The translations under genes were made by a program, and so were the position numbers. Of a stretch of DNA of 64,000 nucleotides, positions 29,901-39,300 are shown in pieces. The stretch spans positions 1-64,000 of the forward strand of contig QZCP01000131.1 of the NCBI GenBank assembly GCA_003956705.1. The letters are read 5' to 3'. Numbering within the stretch: the stretch's first letter is position 1; every line of letters begins with the position of its first letter. The DNA is from Brevipalpus yothersi. Its lineage: Eukaryota; Arthropoda; Arachnida; Trombidiformes; Tenuipalpidae. Under the pieces are notes generated by a model, which was not told the origin of the DNA, searched no databases, and saw only the letters and a list, made by a program, of their open reading frames with translations.

Positions 29901-32900
29901 TACCTATCTAAGTCTCCTACAAGGTCCAAAGTTATATGGATCACCTATAACACCTCCATATCTCCGGCCACCACTTTGAGAAATTGAGGTATAATGATAA
30001 TTTAGATTCTCGTTGAGAAGGAATTTCTGTACTAAAACTCATGTCAGAAAAAGTATTGATAAAAAGATAAGATTCTCGAATACTTCTTTCACCTGGTGGT
30101 AAAATTCTTTTGCTCAACAATTCAAGGGTAGTTCAAAGGCCCACTAAATGAAAAATCGGCTGTAATATGATATGATTTTTTATCATAATGCTCTCAGTAA
30201 AAGTTACTAAATGAATCTAAAACAATGATAAGTATAGATTTGATCATATTTCACTGCGAATTTGGAAGTACTCTTGAAAATCAAGCGATTTCGTTGATTT
30301 TTGAGAACTCTTACACCTCCTAGAAGAATAAGTATCAAAATTGTTCACAAAAAAATGATTCAAATGAATGTTGACGATGGTAGCTCAAGACCATTGATGA
30401 CAATATCCGCAGCATTTGGAAAAAATCAAAAAATGTTCGAAACAATACTTATCTTTTCTATTTCATGCGTGAGAGAAAAAATTCGTAGAGAGTACTCTGA
30501 GAGTTTGTCCAAAGGCATATGGCAATAAATGGCCACAGCCACATCATCATGAAGATGGGTTAAGATGATAATTCATCTAAGAATGCAATAATTGCATTTA
30601 AAATGTTTAATAAGAGAGAGAAAGAGAGCATGAAGTACAGTCCATATTTGCTGCAGTAAAGCAGAAATTAAGATGGAAAATTATTTGGAAAATTTCATTT
30701 ACGCAAAGATTAATTGATCCCGGAACCATATTTTGATTATTCGATCTGAACATAGGAGACGACGAGAAAAGTACATCAAACACTGATTAAGTGTCCACTT
30801 TCCACTGAATACCTCCAACCTTATCCAAATCTTCTTCCACCTCCATTTCGACCTCTACCTCTTCCTCTACTGAACACATTTACTATACCACCAGCACCAT
30901 TATTGATGACTGGAGGACGACGAGGACGACCTAGTAAAATGAGAACAGAGTTAGATTTGAGAGGCTTCCATTGAATGAATGAATTTATGATCAATCGAGA
31001 GAATAATCTGCACGAGTATTGATGACTAGAAAAATTCTGACCAACGATGAATGATACAAGTGAAGTGAAATTGTAAGTAAGCAAATTCTTACCGTATCGG
31101 TTTCGATAATATTGAGCTTCAGCTTGGTTAATGAAACAAACGGTACACAAGGTGACCACAAGAAGTATGATGAGAAATTTGCTGTTCATTTTTTTCTTCC
31201 CCTTTGTATTGTACTAGTGGGCAATATTTGCACAATTTAGGAACTCAATTATAGGCAACTAGAGATAGAGAGGAATGTTTAAGCATCAAGTGGAATGTTT
31301 GTGAATGATTTTTCTTACCATTGATGGTATGCTTTTATAGCTGGAAAAAAAGATTGAGAGGGTGAAATTCAACTTCTACCCCATTATTGCAACACCGCTC
31401 TTCCGAAGGAAGTAGATAAATTTTTCGAGCAAGATCAGATTTTTTGAAGATCAGGAATGATAATCAATGTTTCCTGGATTCCAGTACCAAGCTCATCATC
31501 CTGGATGTGAGTTTTGTAGCGATTTAAATCTAGCTTGGAGAGTAGATGATGATGATAACCAACCAGGATCTCAGCTTATCTAGGCATACAGATACAAGAC
31601 AAGATGTAGGACAAGAAAACTTTACATTGATGATAAGCTAACTGAAGATATCGATCCTCATGATCATTTGCAGTAGCTCCCAAGAGCATCAGAACCAAAA
31701 TTGACCATAAAAAACTGAGCTGTTTGATTATCTATTCAGACATGTGTGTTTATGTGCATATCATTCCCAAGTTTATGGCCAAGTTTTTGAGTATCAACTT
31801 GGCCAATGGAACAATCACACAAGACGACCACGAAAAATATTACCAGCAGGTAGTGAGGTTTTAGAATTCTGTCTTATTCCTTGTTCTAGTGGACACTATT
31901 AGAACCACTTATGAGCTAATGAACTAATATACTATAGATGTTTAGTAAGAGATAAAAGTGGACTTTGAAGTGCCAGAGGAAAGGTTTGTGAATGATTTTT
32001 TTTCTTTTGACACTAGATGCTTCTCCGATATACAGTCTCAACGAGTGAAAGAAAAATTTCCTTATGTATGTTTGATATTTGTTTTTGTCTTTCTTCTTCT
32101 ACTTATTTCTTTTTCTACCAAAAATAGATTGCCTTTCTGGCTTGATATTGTAGGCTCCATCATCTGATTACCAGAGTTTCCTGAGTGACAGTGACTTCAT
32201 CTTCCTGGATGTGAACTGAACGGATTTGTCTGTGTTTGTTTGTGTGCTAGGAACCCAGATAAGATATTGCGACATACATGTAATAAATTTGATACTATGA
32301 AATGTAGTCCGAGGAGGAAAGGAAGAAGCTTCCCACTGTTCACCATTTTTGAATTTTTTCTGTTCTCTTCAATCATGCTTTCTTTTGAGTCCAGAACGTC
32401 TATCAACTATATTGGTAGAGCAGACCATATCGGTTGACAATTATTTTGAGACAATTTTGACACGACAATAGCCAATAGAGAAAAAAAATATGAGCCCTTA
32501 TCTGAAAAGGTGAGGCCTATGAAAAATTGAATGAAAAAATGATTGAAACTTACCTGTGATATGTTATCAATATGTTCACTGTAGATACTGGGCATTGCTA
32601 AGGACATACAAGCTCTATCATTCTCTGATCGAGATCTAATTTTTTACTAAAACATTCAAAAATCGCATCAGCTTATCTTGGGGATTCAGAGCTTCTCCTC
32701 AATTGAACAAAGTATTCAGATTTTATCATGCTGTACGCAAAGTTTATAAACACTGGCTGGTATTACGAAATAGCTCCAACTGAGGGAACAGAAGTGATAC
32801 TCATGGTGCGCTGAGGAAATATTCCTTCAAGGAATTTATACTAGAAAAACATCGAAAATCAACAATCCAAGATATTGTGAAGCAAATGTTGATCCATAGA

Positions 32901-33650
32901 TAGTGGAACCTTGCATCAAATTTGCATGTACATTGTATGTATACATACCAGGTCAGATGAAGAATGCCAGAATATACCATCATATTGATCAGTGATTGAG
33001 TGATGTATTATATGAAGCATTAACCAAAAGAATAGTTAGATCACTTTCTATTCTAACTGATAGTGATTGCACAAAATTTAATAGGAGCCATTCAAACTCA
33101 AGCTCAAAGGTTCTCAACGAGACAGAATTTTACAAGATATTGGTGAATTTACTTTTTGACAGTTCACGCTACTATTAGGAATCCAAAAAAAAATTCTTCA
33201 GACTCTTTACATGTGTGGGTGCCTATGTCAAGCATGATTGAGGTCAAAGTTGAAAACTCTACCGAATAACTGAAAATTATTGCTCCTTCCATGGTCTTAT
33301 TAAGGCCTGTAGGTGTCTGTGTGTTGCTTGAGGATATTTTTTCCATAGGAAATGTGCAACATTTTTTTCTCGTCTATCTACTCAGTTCAATCTTGATTGA
33401 ACTCATTTTCGGATACTTCCTGTGTCACCATGTCAATCTTTGACATTATGACACGATTTGTTTGTGGGTGTATAAAGTTCCACTGAATTCGGATAACATA
33501 TCGCGTCAGTATAGCTCTTGTGAGATTGAAATCTTACCTAAATAGGAAGAGGTATATGATTCTGCACATCATGTATCTATATCAATCTCAAATTGCTGGA
33601 TTTCCCGCAAAAACAACAGCCAAAACAGCTATTCTTATTGCTGAGGGTGC

Positions 33651-33689
<39 letters not shown>

Positions 33690-34044
33690 GATCACACTTC
33701 ATCTATGTTACCAGAAAGATATATGTATAGGAAATTACGTGGAGATAAAGTTTTGTTTCATCACTATCTAGATAAGTGGTTGCCATAAATGAGAAAAAAC
33801 AAGTATTCCTGAGTGAACAAATCATGATACCTATCGACATAATAGAAAATATACGAATAATGTCCAATACTCATCACTCACGCAAATGCACAATTGTAAT
33901 CAGTATTATTTGATTGTGTAATCATTAGCGAACATTTTCCACTATCTTCTAGAATATATATATATATCTATGTATTTTGGATACAAATCGGTGTTGTTTT
34001 TGTATCCATAGAATTGAATCCATGTTTCATTGGCCAATACAATG

Positions 34045-34119
<75 letters not shown>

Positions 34120-34682
34120 TTTGTGTAAGATTTTCCTCTGCGATCCACCCGATCAATTATATTCTCTCTCACTCTTCTGATGATATATCAGAAGCGATAC
34201 ATCAGTGATCTAGCTCTCTTACAATTATATATATTACCCCATATCATTCATTGAATTCAACAAGTGTACACGACAATAATTTGTCTCGTGTTATCGATTG
34301 AATAAGATAGATGAATATGAATATCGCAAACAAACAAGTGTTCTTTTCTAACGAATAATCACCCAAAAATGCATCATAAAGATAAATTGTCGAAACACAC
34401 CAATTCACCATGCTCCAAAAATACTTCCATCGCTGACTAGGCAATTGGTGAGGCTGAAATTGATGATTCTCCATCAATGAACATGTCTTTACAAGAATGT
34501 TACGCAAGTAGAGGAGGTTGAAATCAGAAGCACTCAGCTTAAACTTCATTATAAAATTAACATTCCATTCAACATTCCATAAAAGATGAATCTTTTTTGC
34601 TCATAAATTGTAAAATTGATGAAAAATTTTCGCTCTCAAGTGAAAAGATCAGATGAAAAGAACAAAAATAAAAGTAACCTAG

Positions 34683-34731
<49 letters not shown>

Positions 34732-34732
34732 T

Positions 34733-34803
<71 letters not shown>

Positions 34804-35175
34804 CTCTCTATCCCNNNNNNNNNNNNNNNNNNNNNNNNNNNNNNNNNNNNNNNNNNNNNNNNNNNNNNNNNNNNNNNNNNNNNNNNNNNNNNNNNNNNNN
34901 NNNNNNNNNNNNNNNNNNNNNNNNNNNNNNNNNNNNNNNNNNNNNNNNNNNNNNNNNNNNNNNNNNNNNNNNNNNNNNNNNNNNNNNNNNNNNNNNNNNN
35001 NNNNNNNNNNNNNNNNNNNNNNNNNNNNNNNNNNNNNNNNNNNNNNNNNNNNNNNNNNNNNNNNNNNNNNNNNNNNNNNNNNNNNNNNNNNNNNNNNNNN
35101 NNNNNNNNNNNNNNNNNNNNNNNNNNNNNNNNNNNNNNNNNNNNNNNNNNNNNNNNNNNNNNNNNNNNNNNNNNN

Positions 35176-35247
<72 letters not shown>

Positions 35248-36252
35248 CTCTCTATCCCATCAATACACTCTATCAGCCTCAAGCTAATCACAAGACAATG
35301 TAATCCAGTTACGAAAAACTTCATCAGATGCATGTCCAGATCGATGAGATACTTCCATCAAGCCTCTAGAGAGTAACTTACACACACAGCCACCAAACTT
35401 TGCTCATAGCCATAAATATGTCTATTAAAGCTTTTCGATTCATTGTTCATGGGTGAAAGATGGCCATGGCCCAGCATCACTGAGTTTGACAATGAACTTT
35501 CGACACACACTAACCTTCGATTATATGGATGATGCTCCAAGTGTTATTATCTACTCTTCTCCCCCTCTCTCTTGCTCTCTCTCTCTCTCTCTAGGCCTAT
35601 CTCCTCGATTGAATAGAACTTGTTCTAGAACTGTCCATTCAGCGGTTTTCAATGATCATTTGTTCACATAGATAGACATAAGAGTAGACACATAGACACA
35701 CATGTGTGTGATTGTCGAAGATTCGGGTTAAGTGTTCAACTTAACGACTTTTTCTTTCTCCTCTTCAACAATCTTTCGTTTTTTTTTGTTATTGCTTTTC
35801 GATAGTTTCACTACAAAACTAGAAGAAAGAGGTTAAAATAATGCACTTCTATCAGTTCATTGTTTTTTGATCATCCATTTTCCTTCTATTCTTCCTTCCC
35901 TCCTTTTTTCATGTCTTTCAGTACAAAGAGCAAAGATTTCAGGAACCTCATAAACTCATACAATATCAGAGTGTTATAAATACATATATACATGATTTTG
36001 GGGAGAAAGAATTGAAAAAGGATAAATTCGAACGATTGATGTCTCGATGGAGATGAAAAATTAGGCAAATTACATGGGAATGAATATTAATTAAACCAGT
36101 GTACACACATTTTGGTGTTAGAGAGAGAGAGAGAGAAAATTTTGAAATATTATGGGAAAAGGAAAAAAACGAAAAATGATGCAATGTTGGTATAAAATTT
36201 AACATTGTATAATTGAATAATTATCTAATTACTCAGAAAGAGCAACAGAAAT

Positions 36253-36321
<69 letters not shown>

Positions 36322-39300
36322 GATGGCAATTGATCGAAAACGATCATGAATGAATAAGTGAATGTGACACTAAGAACAACGAGTGATGCATAAAATATTG
36401 CGGAATCACATCAATTCGATCGATAAAAAGGATGAAGAAGAAAATGGATGAGAAAAAGAAATACTCTAAGCGAACATTTAATCAACAACAACACATACCC
36501 TATGTTCACTATCTTCATTCTTTTAGACTAATTGAGAAGCTGAACAGAATGGAAGTGAGAGAAAGAGAAGAAAGTTTCCTATCTCAAAAGAGCTATCCAC
36601 TGATACCTCACACCATGTGGCATCCTTATCTTCATCATCTATCCATTGTTTCATCGGCATCAGCTTCTCATTCCTGCTGATATTCTCTCTATCTCACTTC
36701 TCCATCTTCGCTCCACTATCATTATATTTGAGATTCAAGACAATCCATGTATCCTGAGCAACGAATACAGGAAAAGAATTGATTGTTTTTGGCTGATAGA
36801 TTTCCTGGCATCCAATATTAATCATACCAGGAGCATAATCAATTTTTCTGAGAGAAAGATGAATGACATCCCAATGCAATCTAGGCGATACACTTGAGGT
36901 ACCTCGAATTCAAGAGCCCTTGGCCTTGACCGAGCACAGAGGAAATGGTTAAACTCGACTAGTATCAAATGAATTATTTGGCTCACTTAGTGGTGGAAGC
37001 AAAGAGAAAAAGAGAGAGAGAACCTGGAAAAAATTCTTCCAAGAAGAATGACACCCACAAGTACATGTATATGGTGTGTTCATGTTTTGAATCAGAAATT
37101 TGGGGGCATATTTTTACAATAGCAGTAGAGAAATGTTAATGGTAAATGCTGCATATCATTCAAATTCCTTTCCCCAACCATTCATACTCACATGCCATTA
37201 GTCCTTCTTTTTATGTCATAACTACAACAACAGTTACACTAGTCACTTGCATACAGAATAGCATTGTGTAACACATTCTTTCCAATACTAAAGCCTGGTT
37301 CCATGTGTTCTACATTCCTAGATATGTGTGTATGATCGGCTATGGAATGGAATATCTTTATTCAAATGGTGTCATGTAGGAGGAACATTCTAAGAGGTTG
37401 GAATTTTTCTTGATATTGAGAGAGAATTCCATTTTTTCTACCCAAAAAGGAGATCGACGACCTTATCCTAGGACATGAATGATTATTTTGATGAATTTTT
37501 TTACTCTTGTGGAAAAACTGTGAAAAAAAATTTTATTCATATCATGTATGGTTTCAAGTCATTATGTTGGTGTATGGAAATCCTCTAGCCTCTTGAGTAT
37601 GGTTGATGAGTATCTAGATAGGTGAAAAAATGCCACTTATTTCTAACAAGTAGCTGTTGGAGATAATGAAGAGAAATCTTTCAATTTTGAATGGTTTGTG
37701 CTGTTGAAAATATTGTTATAATACAAAAGAAAAAAATTTTTCCACTCATATATGCTTACAAGTTCATCCTGAAAATGGGTTTTTTTACCTCAAATCTCAT
37801 GTTGGGACCTTCACATGATTAAGATTCCGTTAGCTCACGCAGGCTTAAAGTAGCTTAAAGTTTGAAAAAATTGATTTTTTTCTCTTCTCTCTCTAGCAAT
37901 ATTTCTCATGAGAATAGGATAGAAAAATTTGGAAGAACAAAATTAAATTTTCTGATCCAAAAAATGAATAAATTCCTCTCCTTATGTTTTGTCGACTCTG
38001 TCTAATCATATTAAATCAGTTCCAATATCAGCTGGAGATCTCAAAATATTAGTTTACAAAGTTTGATAAATAATTCAAATTCTTCTTGCTACCACAGTCT
38101 GTGCATGAAATGACGTCAAGTCAATAGGAAAGGCTGTTGAAACAATGGTTTTCAGTGATATGAATTGTTTTTGCTGATCACTCTCAGCATTCAAATCTGA
38201 ATACGCTTATCTCTATCTGCAAGTACCAGGTAGTACATTTGTTGAATCCTAAAAAACCAATCATAATTCCAGATCTAGAGGGTATCATCCAATCATGATA
38301 CATGTATATACCTAGAGCGTATGTAGTTACTCCGCTATTTGTGTGCAAACAAAACAAAAAATCAGAGGAATAGCTTCAAGTGACGAGAAATACTTCCCAG
38401 TTCTATGATTTGAAAAAATCTCTCTCACATTAGTGGACTTTTCCCACTTAACTCACTTAGTCAACTTCAAAATTCATTTGAATGTTTGAAAAAATTCTTA
38501 CAAGCTCACTCCACTATCAAATTAGATTGGTTAAAATTAGAAAAATTGGTTACAAATTTTCTCCAAAATCATCATGGCGAAAAAGAAATCGATTCAGTGA
38601 ATCAAATATTTACTTATAAAGTTGATAAGACTTTCGATCCAATCATAAGATGATTATTTGAGTTTTTCTAGAATATGTGGAGGATTTAATCAACACTCTT
38701 GAGACATCCTAAATCGATTTATCTGGGCTCTATTTATGTCTCACGGAAGGACTCAAGATCAGTGGCTCACTTATTAAACCTTGACTATGTGAAAAATTTT
38801 CTGATGCTCTTGAGAATTTTTGATGGCTCACTAAGGTTATTAAAATTGTTGGAGCATAGTTTCAAGTGGGCGAATGTTTGCTCGTTAGTTTCTCAATTTT
38901 CTCTAGCAGAAGTCTCCAAGATTGCATTCATTATATTCTATGTATAAATTAGCTTCGATAGTTCTCACCTCATCATCAGAGTTGAAAATTGCATCATCAT
39001 GTTGAAGAATTTATTTAGCATCTCTGATTGCCTAATCGAAACTCATCCTTTCAGAGAACCCGAGAGATTTCTGCGCGTTCATAATAGTGCTTCAGAATAA
39101 ACTTTGCTATCTTGTGGATGTCCCTGAAAAGAATTTTCATTTAGATGAGATTCATATTTATGAATTGATTCCACAAGACATACATACACATTCATCAAGT
39201 AACACTTATTGAATCTAATTTCGGTTCATTAAGAGAATTGGTGGATTATTTTTCAAGAAAAAAAGATACACTCAACTTAGGATTGACTAATCGATTGCTT

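Noticed and set aside
30821..31189. Single 122-aa protein read straight through nested gene 5.
   Set aside because: The middle part is intron-like, with GTAAG and CTAG borders at the phase used by the sister genes. The spliced 68-aa form fits the family.
34569..35333. Long open frames of Ser-Leu or Arg-Glu repeats across the CT tract and N gap (also at 16937-17312 and others).
   Set aside because: They are translations of CT/GA dinucleotide repeats, open in several frames on both strands, and the middle is N.
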